Shown here: piece after piece, positions 33,987 through 41,095 of the stretch | How the letters are laid out: every line of letters starts with the position of its first letter | Position numbering within the stretch: position 1 is the stretch's first letter | NCBI GenBank assembly: GCA_020161535.1 | Contig: JAIUNW010000018.1 | Coordinates: 1-48,832, forward strand | Source: Bacteroidota bacterium | GTDB lineage: Bacteria; Bacteroidota; Bacteroidia; Chitinophagales; Chitinophagaceae | Length of the DNA: 48,832 bases | Direction of reading: 5' to 3' | The notes under the pieces: model-generated | Told to the model about the DNA's origin: nothing | The model's database searches: none | Seen by the model: the letters and a program-made list of their open reading frames with translations, nothing else | Translations under genes and position numbers: made by a program

Positions 33987-35051
33987 TTAGTTGTTGTGGA
34001 TCGAGTTGCCATAACCCACTACCAGTATTGAAATAATGATTACGGCAATGCCTAGTTGCAGCCAGCGCAATGTGCCTTGGCTCACCCCCTTCCATTCTTT
34101 GAGCAGCAGTCCCCAGCAATTGGCGATCAGGATAATAAAGGCCATGTGTAATATCCAGGAGCTGGCGCCATTGCCCAATTTACTTTCGCCCATGCCATAA
34201 AAGAAGAACTGCAAAAACCAGGTGGTACCAGCCAGGGCCGAGAACAAGAGGTTGTTGCGCAGCGGAAATGCTCGATTGCTATAATCACTGAATGTTTTGT
34301 TTCGTGCATTCAACAGCAGACACCATACCAGGTTGGTGGTTAATCCGCCCCATAACAAAACAACATATACCACATTGTTCCTAAAAAGAAATTCACCCTG
34401 GTTCGGATGCGCTGCCTTCCAAATTTCGTTTGCTTTCATGGCCATGCTGCTACCCGCTTCGAGCCCAAAATTAAAACAGGCGCTGAGTATGCCTGATACG
34501 ATGGCCACGGTGATACCGGCACCAAAACGGAACTCGCCCGAAACATTTCCTTCTTTCTCTTTCAACATACCGGCCTTGCCACAGAGTATGATACCGACAA
34601 TACAAAGCAGTAATCCGCTCAAAACCGTACGTCCCCAGGTGCTGCTGAAAAACAAGCTGAAAACATCTTTGCCGGCGGTGGGAAAAAACTGGTAATACAA
34701 AGAAGGAATCAAGGCCCCGAATACCATGCAGAGACCGAGTATAATCGAACTACCGAGCGCAACACCGAGCCAACGTACACCGAGGCCATAGGTGAGTCCG
34801 CCAATGCCCCAAAGCAATCCAAACAAATACACCAAACCAAGTGTAGCGCCATCGGTCTGCCGAATGATCGCCCAAAATCCCGGAATGGTCAAAGCGGCAG
34901 CAATGGGTGGCACGATGAGCCAGGAGAAGAGTCCGCCGACCAGCCAATAGGTTTCCCACGACCAGCCCCTTACTTTTTTAAATGGGATGTAAAAACTTCC
35001 GGAGGCAAATCCACCGATAAAATGGAATATTACGCCTAAGATAGCATGCAT
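33987..35051 (-). CDS. rhaT: L-rhamnose/proton symporter RhaT
   Basis: A 354-residue inner-membrane protein with about 10 hydrophobic helices. It begins MHAILGVIFHFIGGFASGSFYIPFKKV and contains WGIGGLTYGLGVRWLGVALG, matching RhaT throughout. It imports L-rhamnose with H+. It is the first gene of the rhaT-rhaEW-rhaI-rhaB run. A near-consensus TATCTTTA lies 4 nt before its ATG, and the upstream TlpA gene ends 51 bp away, so read-through is also possible. Confidence 0.93.
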   Translation of the reverse strand: MHAILGVIFHFIGGFASGSFYIPFKKVRGWSWETYWLVGGLFSWLIVPPIAAALTIPGFWAIIRQTDGATLGLVYLFGLLWGIGGLTYGLGVRWLGVALGSSIILGLCMVFGALIPSLYYQFFPTAGKDVFSLFFSSTWGRTVLSGLLLCIVGIILCGKAGMLKEKEGNVSGEFRFGAGITVAIVSGILSACFNFGLEAGSSMAMKANEIWKAAHPNQGEFLFRNNVVYVVLLWGGLTTNLVWCLLLNARNKTFSDYSNRAFPLRNNLLFSALAGTTWFLQFFFYGMGESKLGNGASSWILHMAFIILIANCWGLLLKEWKGVSQGTLRWLQLGIAVIIISILVVGYGNSIHNN

Positions 35052-35055
35052 GGCT

Positions 35056-35063
35056 TAAAGATA
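35056..35063 (-). promoter_or_regulatory. Near-consensus -7 element for rhaT
   Basis: The minus strand reads TATCTTTA (one mismatch to TAnnTTTG) ending 4 nt before the ATG at 35051, the same spacing seen at four other genes here. Confidence 0.4.
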
Positions 35064-35102
35064 ACGAACGGCATCAAACAACCGTACCGGGCCATGCAGC
35101 AC

Positions 35103-36209
35103 TCAGGGAAAGATTTCAGCGAGTTTTTGTTGCAGGTGTTGACCCGTCAGCGCTCTTGCAATTACCCGACCGTCTTTATCGAGCAGAAAATTATCGGGGA
35201 TGGCTTTGATATCATATAGTTTTACCGACGCCGCGTCCCAGCCTTTGAGATCAGACAACTGCGGCCAGGACATCGCGTCTTTTTTGATGGCAGCCAGCCA
35301 GGCTTTCTTATCGGTGTCGAGCGAAACGCCGACCACGCGCAGGCCACGGTCTTTGTAGGTTTGATACGCAGCCATTAGATTGGGTATTTCTTCCCGGCAG
35401 GGCACACACCAACTTGCCCAAAAATCGACCAGGGTATATTCGCCTTTCAACGACAGTAAACTGACCGGCGTTCCTTTTACATCGTTGAGTTGGATATCAG
35501 GAAAGGGCTTGCGAAGTGTTTCTAATAATTTGAACGCTCTCTTTCCATAATAGCCTGCTTTAACCGAATCGCTTAAGCTATTGTACCCCTTCTCAAATCG
35601 GGCGAGGTCGAATCTTTCGAGATTGGATTGGTAGAGTCTTTCGGCCGACATATACGACTCTGGATTTTCTTCGATAAAGATGCTATCCACGGTCCATAAC
35701 TGGGCCAATAGGAATTGCATTTTATTCAACCATTCAGCCTTGGTGGCGGCTGTAGTTTCACGGTTAAACGTGGCGGCCACTTGTTGGTGTGCCGCGATGC
35801 TGTCGTTCAACACGCGCGATTTCGAATCGTATTCTTCCAGGTCGTGGGGGATGGCGGTGCCGGTGATATGGGCATCGTTTATGCTGTCAACCTTTCCGGA
35901 TATAACCAGTTCACCTGCTTTGGCGGCAAAACTGAGTTGCTGGCCATTTGTTGCTACCAGGATCAAACTAACAGATGACAAGGGAATTTTTCCTTCGAAA
36001 CGACCACCATGTACAAACATGGTATCAGCCACTTGTATATCGTTGTCTTTTGAGGTGCTCAACAAAACCGATCCTGAATCCAGGCCGGCGAAGGAACCCG
36101 ACACAAACAAGCTGTCGTTATTACCCGTTGGTGCTGCGTTTTTTTGAGACGAATTTCCGCAGGCTGTAAAAAGTCCGACTACACACAATGAAACCAGACA
36201 CTTTAGCAT
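35103..36209 (-). CDS. TlpA-like thioredoxin lipoprotein with DUF4369 (copy 1)
   Basis: A 368-residue exported protein with lipobox (VVGLFTACGNS). The N-terminal DUF4369-like beta region (about 30-150) and a helical linker precede a C-terminal TlpA/ResA thioredoxin domain (about 230-368). Its redox motif is WCVPC within DFWASWCVPCREEIPN. It probably reduces or isomerises disulfides in the periplasm. It is paralogous to the next upstream gene at 36260, with the same architecture. A perfect TATCTTTG ends 4 nt before its ATG. Confidence 0.92.
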   Translation of the reverse strand: MLKCLVSLCVVGLFTACGNSSQKNAAPTGNNDSLFVSGSFAGLDSGSVLLSTSKDNDIQVADTMFVHGGRFEGKIPLSSVSLILVATNGQQLSFAAKAGELVISGKVDSINDAHITGTAIPHDLEEYDSKSRVLNDSIAAHQQVAATFNRETTAATKAEWLNKMQFLLAQLWTVDSIFIEENPESYMSAERLYQSNLERFDLARFEKGYNSLSDSVKAGYYGKRAFKLLETLRKPFPDIQLNDVKGTPVSLLSLKGEYTLVDFWASWCVPCREEIPNLMAAYQTYKDRGLRVVGVSLDTDKKAWLAAIKKDAMSWPQLSDLKGWDAASVKLYDIKAIPDNFLLDKDGRVIARALTGQHLQQKLAEIFP

Positions 36210-36213
36210 GGCG

Positions 36214-36221
36214 CAAAGATA
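36214..36221 (-). promoter_or_regulatory. -7 element for TlpA copy 1
   Basis: The minus strand reads TATCTTTG, a perfect consensus, ending 4 nt before the ATG at 36209. A TTG lies exactly 19 nt upstream. The spacer holds the 3' arm and T-tract of the hairpin at 36221-36250. Confidence 0.6.
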
Positions 36222-36250
36222 AAAAAGCCCCTGTTTTCTGCAAGCGGGGT
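36221..36250 (-). terminator. Probable terminator of TlpA copy 2, overlapping the next promoter
   Basis: On the minus strand CCCC and GGGG arms (with a flanking G-T pair) enclose a 14-nt loop and are followed by six T, just after the 36260 stop. The stem is short. Its T-tract runs into the TATCTTTG element of the following gene. Confidence 0.45.
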
Positions 36251-36259
36251 GACAGGCAC

Positions 36260-37381
36260 CTATTTGTACAGCTCGGCCAGTTTTTGCATAAGTGCTTCAC
36301 CGCGAAGACCCTTGGCAACGATTTTTCCGTCTTTGTCGAGCAAAAAATTATACGGAATTCCCCGAATACCATAGCTCTCACAAACTTCAGACTTCCATCC
36401 TTTCAGGTCAGACACATGCGTCCAGGGCAGCTTGTCTTTCCTGATCGCTTTCAGCCAGTCTTCTTTCGAGTCGTCTAATGAAACGCCCAGCACTTGGAAG
36501 CCTTTGGGGTGATACTTCGCATAGGTCATTACTACAAAAGGGTTTTCAGCGCGGCAGGGGCCGCACCAACTGGCCCAGAAATCAACCAGGGTAACATTGC
36601 CTTTAAAAGAAGCGAGGCTCACTGGTTTTCCTTCTGTGTCTGGTAAGGTGAAATCAATAGCAGGTTGGCCAATGTTCAGCTTGCGTGCCAACAGCAACAA
36701 CTTGTATAATTTTTCACCGAAATAACCAGCCTTCACCGAGTCGGTCAGGTTATTATAGTCTTTTTCCAGTTTAGCCAGTTGGGGATCATATTCATGCTGT
36801 TGTAAAAGCAGGTTGGCCGAGATATACGATTGCGGATTTTGAGCAATAAAGCTGCTGTCGTTTAAAGCGATGTTTTTCGACAAGGCCGTCCACTTTGCCT
36901 GAAATGCTTTTACACTATCGGCCGGCGTTTTTTTGGTGATTTTATCGGCGATGGGATAATAATAATTCGGCAGGCTGTCTTTTAAAAGTTTGGTCAAGGC
37001 ATTGTAAGTCGCCTCATCAGCAGGTATGGCCGAGCCCGTGGTAGCAGCAGCAAAGATGCTGTCTTTCTTGCCATTCACGGCCAGTTCACCGGCCATTGCA
37101 TTCACAACCAGTTGTTGGTCGTGCAGTTCAATAACAATAGGTGCTACGCCTTTGATCGGCATCACGCCATAAAATTTGCCGGCCTTAACGGGCAGCGAAT
37201 CACGGAATGTCAGTTTGCTGTCTCTGGCTGTGCGCAATACAATATAACCGGTATCCATACCCGAAATAAAACCTGATACATATACGCTGTCTTTTTTCGC
37301 AGAAACAGTTGCTTCTTTTTGCACGCCCGTGCCACAGGCAAACAATGCCCCAACAGCCACGGCTGTAATAATTTCTTTCAT
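36260..37381 (-). CDS. TlpA-like thioredoxin lipoprotein with DUF4369 (copy 2)
   Basis: A 373-residue paralogue of the 35103 protein: lipobox (GALFACGTG), DUF4369-like region, helical linker, and a thioredoxin domain with redox motif WCGPC in DFWASWCGPCRAENPF. It is 4 bp downstream of the pentapeptide-repeat gene, so it is most likely the last gene of the M1-peptidase/pentapeptide/TlpA transcript. The two copies are similar in layout and motif order but differ between the two cysteines (GP versus VP), which may tune redox potential or partners. Confidence 0.92.
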   Translation of the reverse strand: MKEIITAVAVGALFACGTGVQKEATVSAKKDSVYVSGFISGMDTGYIVLRTARDSKLTFRDSLPVKAGKFYGVMPIKGVAPIVIELHDQQLVVNAMAGELAVNGKKDSIFAAATTGSAIPADEATYNALTKLLKDSLPNYYYPIADKITKKTPADSVKAFQAKWTALSKNIALNDSSFIAQNPQSYISANLLLQQHEYDPQLAKLEKDYNNLTDSVKAGYFGEKLYKLLLLARKLNIGQPAIDFTLPDTEGKPVSLASFKGNVTLVDFWASWCGPCRAENPFVVMTYAKYHPKGFQVLGVSLDDSKEDWLKAIRKDKLPWTHVSDLKGWKSEVCESYGIRGIPYNFLLDKDGKIVAKGLRGEALMQKLAELYK

Positions 37382-37385
37382 GGTA

Positions 37386-37958
37386 CTATTCGATGACTAT
37401 TCCAAATGTAAGCAGCAAGCCCGAAAGCGCCTCGCGCGAAAACTTTGCTTTCTTCAGTGAGTTCTTGGTAGGATCAATATTGAATCGAAGTGCTTGTCGG
37501 AAATCTGCTTTGTCGAGCCGGCTGTTGTCAAACTTCGCCCCCGTAAGGTCACTACCAGTGAAATCAGCCGCTTCAACATCGGCTTCTGTAAAATCAACTT
37601 CCTGCAATTGACAGTGTAAAAATTTTGTGTTCGGCATTTTGCGTTGAAAGAAGGAAGCGAACTGTAGGTTGCAATGATCAAACTGTACCGTAAACAAATA
37701 AGGATTCACTAATTCAAACGAGATACCAATGCATTTACAACCCAGAAATTGCACATCGCTGAAAGTGGTTTTTGTCGGCTTTAGGGCGCTCAGGTCACAG
37801 TCGCGAAAAACACATTGGGTAAACTCCACTGCCCCCGGGTCCATATTCGAAAAATGGCATCGGATGAATTCGCATTGATCGAATTCATCCGATGCCAAAT
37901 TATCTTTCGTGAAATCCCGGCCTTCAAATTTTTTTGACTTATAATATTCTCCGGCCAT
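37386..37958 (-). CDS. Qnr-like pentapeptide-repeat protein
   Basis: A 190-residue protein of consecutive pentapeptide repeats with Phe or Leu at the centre: FEGRDFTKDNL, FDQCEFIRCHF, FTQCVFRDCDL, FLHCQLQEVDFTEADVEAADF and FTGSDLTGAKFDNSRLDKADF. The C-terminus, LKKAKFSREALSGLLLTFGIVIE, is like that of Qnr proteins, where the last helix after the beta-helix mediates dimerisation. Qnr and MfpA protect DNA gyrase from quinolones; whether this one does is unknown. It is 8 bp after the M1 peptidase gene and 4 bp before TlpA copy 2. No signal peptide is seen, so it is cytoplasmic. Confidence 0.85.
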   Translation of the reverse strand: MAGEYYKSKKFEGRDFTKDNLASDEFDQCEFIRCHFSNMDPGAVEFTQCVFRDCDLSALKPTKTTFSDVQFLGCKCIGISFELVNPYLFTVQFDHCNLQFASFFQRKMPNTKFLHCQLQEVDFTEADVEAADFTGSDLTGAKFDNSRLDKADFRQALRFNIDPTKNSLKKAKFSREALSGLLLTFGIVIE

Positions 37959-37966
37959 AAACAGTT

Positions 37967-39931
37967 TTAAAATCCTGCTTTATCTGACCAGCTATTGTTA
38001 GATGCATTCACATCGGGCACGCGTTTGTCAGGATCAAGTTTTACTTCCTGCAATTTGGAAGTTGACTTGTAAATAAATTTCCATTCGCCCCCTTTCTGCC
38101 AAACTTCTACCGGCAGGGTAGTGCGACCTGTTTTACCATTCGCTTCTTTAATTTCCATGGTAACCGGCATGGGCAGTTTGCCAAAATTGTTTACCGTGAT
38201 GATGGCGCCTTTCGCGGGATCATTGTCAACATATGCAACACTCTTAATGCCCTGGTCAATGCTCCATTTGTTCAGGTACCAACCCCGCCAGAACCAATCG
38301 AGGGTTTCGCCCGAATAGTTTTCGATGCAACGGAAAAAGTCATATGGCGTAGGGTGTTTGAATGCCCATTCGTGTACATAATAACTGAAGGCTGAATCAA
38401 AACGCTCGGGGCCCAATATATTTTCGCGCAGCAACTGCAAACCATAACCAGGTTTCAGGTAGGCAAGGATGCCGAGGTTCTGCGGCTGGATAACATCAGG
38501 CACATTGTAGATATTCTCCATTTTATCGCCGAAGAAATAACGGCCAAGCATATCCGCATTCATGTGCCCGCCGTCGTATTCGCCATTGTTGAATGCCTTG
38601 TCGGCCATGGAATTGATAAATGTATTGAAGCCTTCATCCATCCAGGGATATTTTCTTTCGTTCGAACCCACAATCATGGGAAACCAGTTGTGTCCGAACT
38701 CATGCGATGTAACGCCCCAGAGCCCGCCCTTGGTTGCTTTCCATCCGCAAAAAACAATACCGGGATATTCCATACCAGCAATATTTCCCGCCACATTGGT
38801 AGCCACCGGATAGCTAAATGGATAGAGGTATTTTGAATAATATTCAATCGCTCCTTTTACATATTCAGTTGAACGTCCCCAGGCCGAATCATTGGCCACT
38901 TCTGCCGGATAGGCCGACATCGCCAGGGCTGTTTTTCCGCCGGGCAGGTTCATTTTTGCCGCATCCCAAACAAAGGCTTTTGAACTGGCGAAAGCAACAT
39001 CGCGCGTGTTAATGCATTTGAATTTCCAGGTCAGTTGTGTTTTGCCCGAGGGACGGCTAGATGCTTGGGTAACTTCAGCGGCACTGCGCAGCATAACAGT
39101 TTTATCGCTGGCGGTAGCGGCTTTCCAATGCTTTTGTTGTTCGGCAGTTAATACGTCTTGCGGATTCAACAGTTCACCACTTCCCACCACAATATGACTG
39201 GCCGGTACCGTAACTGCATACGTGATATCGCCATACTCCAGGTAGAATTCGCCCTGGCCCAGGTAAGGCAGGGTGTTCCAACCTTCTACATTATCATACA
39301 CACACATGCGTGGATACCATTGGGCGATTTCATAGATCCAGCCATTCTTTGTATTCAAGCGACCAGTGCGATCGGTGCCATATTCCGGAACTGTATAGGC
39401 GAAATCGATCGAGAAACTTACTTTTCCGCCTTTTGCTTTCAAGGTCGTAGGCAGGTTCACGCGCATCCGGCTGTCGGTGATGCTGTGCGAAAGTGCTTTA
39501 CCACCTTCCAGTAAAACGTCTTTGATAGTATAGCCACCATCAAAATCTTTGGCATTGGCCCAACGTCCACCGCTTAAGGTAGTAGTAGCCACACCGCGAG
39601 ATGATTGTGCGTAGATGTTTTGGTCGAGTTGCAACCAGAGAAAGCTAAGGTTCTGCGGACTATTATTCGTGTAAGTCACCGTTACTTTTCCTGTTACCCG
39701 GTGTTGCTGGTCATCGAGCGTAACAGCAATATTGTAGTCGGCGCGGTTCTGCCAGTAATCTGGTCCCGGCGTGCCATCGGCGGCGCGGATATTATCACCG
39801 AGATAAGGATAGAAATCAGGCGCAAAAGCCTGGTGCGGATCGAAACCGATGCTGTCTTTTGTTTGCGCCATTACCGAAAAGGGAACAGCGGCCAGCAACA
39901 GCCCGCAGGCAATCAGATAGATTTTTTTCAT
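37967..39931 (-). CDS. Secreted M1-family aminopeptidase
   Basis: A 654-residue exported zinc aminopeptidase with signal peptide (MKKIYLIACGLLLAAVPFSVMAQ). The zinc site is HEFGHNWF with the third ligand Glu in WMDEGFNTF. The exopeptidase motif, usually GAMEN, is AGMEYPG, a variant common in Bacteroidota M1 members. It removes N-terminal residues from peptides. It heads an apparent operon with the pentapeptide and TlpA copy 2 genes. TAGATTTG lies 21 nt before the ATG. Confidence 0.93.
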   Translation of the reverse strand: MKKIYLIACGLLLAAVPFSVMAQTKDSIGFDPHQAFAPDFYPYLGDNIRAADGTPGPDYWQNRADYNIAVTLDDQQHRVTGKVTVTYTNNSPQNLSFLWLQLDQNIYAQSSRGVATTTLSGGRWANAKDFDGGYTIKDVLLEGGKALSHSITDSRMRVNLPTTLKAKGGKVSFSIDFAYTVPEYGTDRTGRLNTKNGWIYEIAQWYPRMCVYDNVEGWNTLPYLGQGEFYLEYGDITYAVTVPASHIVVGSGELLNPQDVLTAEQQKHWKAATASDKTVMLRSAAEVTQASSRPSGKTQLTWKFKCINTRDVAFASSKAFVWDAAKMNLPGGKTALAMSAYPAEVANDSAWGRSTEYVKGAIEYYSKYLYPFSYPVATNVAGNIAGMEYPGIVFCGWKATKGGLWGVTSHEFGHNWFPMIVGSNERKYPWMDEGFNTFINSMADKAFNNGEYDGGHMNADMLGRYFFGDKMENIYNVPDVIQPQNLGILAYLKPGYGLQLLRENILGPERFDSAFSYYVHEWAFKHPTPYDFFRCIENYSGETLDWFWRGWYLNKWSIDQGIKSVAYVDNDPAKGAIITVNNFGKLPMPVTMEIKEANGKTGRTTLPVEVWQKGGEWKFIYKSTSKLQEVKLDPDKRVPDVNASNNSWSDKAGF

Positions 39932-39952
39932 GCGTGTTTAACTTGTGAGGAG

Positions 39953-39960
39953 CAAATCTA
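39953..39960 (-). promoter_or_regulatory. -7 element for the M1 peptidase operon
   Basis: The minus strand reads TAGATTTG, a perfect TAnnTTTG, 21 nt before the ATG at 39931. No good -33 TTG is evident. Confidence 0.5.
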
Positions 39961-40020
39961 AGGTGCAGTGTCGGGATGACCCCTGATTTTTTGTTAAACG
40001 GTCCAAAAACCGGGCAGGAT

Positions 40021-40893
40021 CTAATTAAAGTGCGCCGCGATAAACGCCTTCAACTTATTGATCATATCGGTGGTATGCGCCTGGTTCCAACCGCCATGGC
40101 CTTCGCCTGCGTACATGGTGAACTCATTGTACACGCCTTTGGCCGACAACGCATTGTGGAGTCGGGGCATCTGCGAAACCGGCACCACCGGGTCTTGGTC
40201 GCCATAAAAAGAGATGGTGGCTGGAGAGCTGGTAGTTACTCGCATCGCCGGACTCACCTCTGCATACAAACTCGGGTTCTGGTCATAGGTTACCTGCCCC
40301 ACGAGGTTTACATAAATAGCGGCGTATAAAATATTGTACGCATAGGCGGGGTCGGTCAGGTCTGCCGGACCAATCACATTGCATACTGCTTTCACTTCTT
40401 TGTTATCATCAAATCCATAACTGTACAGCATCGACAAGTGTGCGCCTGCCGAAGCACCTACCATGAAATATTGGTTTGATACCCCAAATTGGCCCGATTT
40501 CAATTTCGCGATGGCGGCCTTGATATCATCTATTTGCTTGGGATAACCCGGACTGGTGGCTGTTCCCAAGCGGTAGTTCAGGTTCGCGATGGCATAGTTG
40601 GGGTACAATGTCTTTAGTGTATTATAGGTATCGTTGAACTCGCTTTTGTCGCCCTCCGACCAGCCACCGCCGTGCACCAGTACAAAGACTTTGGTAGTGG
40701 CGGCTGCGCGGTGCGCGGGCAGGTAGATATCCATCACTTGTTTGCCATCGGTGCCGTAGGCGATGTTTTGCAGCGAATACGAAGAATCAGCATTGTACTG
40801 ATTGTTGGTTGTATTGTTATCAGTGCCCGTTTTTTGACAGGCGGTGGCAAGAACTGCAAGCAACAGGCAGGTCATTAATATCTGTTTGGGCAT
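40021..40893 (-). CDS. Alpha/beta-hydrolase esterase lipoprotein
   Basis: A 290-residue exported protein with lipobox (AVLATACQK). The alpha/beta-hydrolase catalytic set is complete: oxyanion HGGGW near 75, nucleophile elbow GASAGAH near 147, Asp in YGDQDPVVPV and His in GEGHGGW. It resembles BD-FAE / carboxylesterase-type enzymes that remove acyl groups from sugars, but substrate is unknown. It is the last gene on this strand before the divergent TonB operon. Confidence 0.87.
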   Translation of the reverse strand: MPKQILMTCLLLAVLATACQKTGTDNNTTNNQYNADSSYSLQNIAYGTDGKQVMDIYLPAHRAAATTKVFVLVHGGGWSEGDKSEFNDTYNTLKTLYPNYAIANLNYRLGTATSPGYPKQIDDIKAAIAKLKSGQFGVSNQYFMVGASAGAHLSMLYSYGFDDNKEVKAVCNVIGPADLTDPAYAYNILYAAIYVNLVGQVTYDQNPSLYAEVSPAMRVTTSSPATISFYGDQDPVVPVSQMPRLHNALSAKGVYNEFTMYAGEGHGGWNQAHTTDMINKLKAFIAAHFN

Positions 40894-41010
40894 ATGGGGC
40901 CTTTTGATTGGCTGTTAAAATAATAAAAGCCTTCGTTTATTTCCCATTCAGACTGTTAAAGTGTACAGGGGCAGCTTAGGCCCCGCCTAAAGTTACTGGG
41001 TGCCAATGGT

Positions 41011-41059
41011 ATAAAGATCATTTAATACATAGGTAATGAACTGGTAACATTTCCGTAAC
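41011..41059 (+). promoter_or_regulatory. Five phased TAA-centred repeats with 11-bp period (PhoB/OmpR-type operator candidate)
   Basis: ATAAA (41011), TTAAT (41022), GTAAT (41033), GTAAC (41044) and GTAAC (41055) are spaced exactly 11 bp apart. The last three are the best matched. The array ends 10 nt before a perfect TAGCTTTG. Head-to-tail 11-bp direct repeats overlapping the -33 position are typical of PhoB/OmpR response regulators. Which regulator binds is inference. Confidence 0.5.
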
Positions 41060-41069
41060 AGTGGCCAGA

Positions 41070-41077
41070 TAGCTTTG
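41070..41077 (+). promoter_or_regulatory. -7 element for the TonB receptor operon
   Basis: TAGCTTTG is a perfect TAnnTTTG. A TTG at 41075 that would extend the ORF lies inside it, so the GTG at 41096 is the likelier start. No -33 TTG is seen, fitting an activator-dependent promoter. Confidence 0.55.
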
Positions 41078-41095
41078 CCGGCAAATAAACGCCGC

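Noticed and set aside
39961..40020. Possible terminator after the lipoprotein esterase
   Set aside because: The CGGT/ACCG stem is only 4 bp with a weak T-run, so it is not listed as a feature.
40894..41010. Possible riboswitch or small RNA upstream of the TonB operon
   Set aside because: Only a 5-bp GGGGC/GCCCC stem is visible, and the region lies upstream of the promoter rather than in the leader.
41075..41095. TTG start for the TonB receptor
   Set aside because: The TTG lies inside a perfect TAGCTTTG promoter element, and the GTG at 41096 gives a normal signal peptide.
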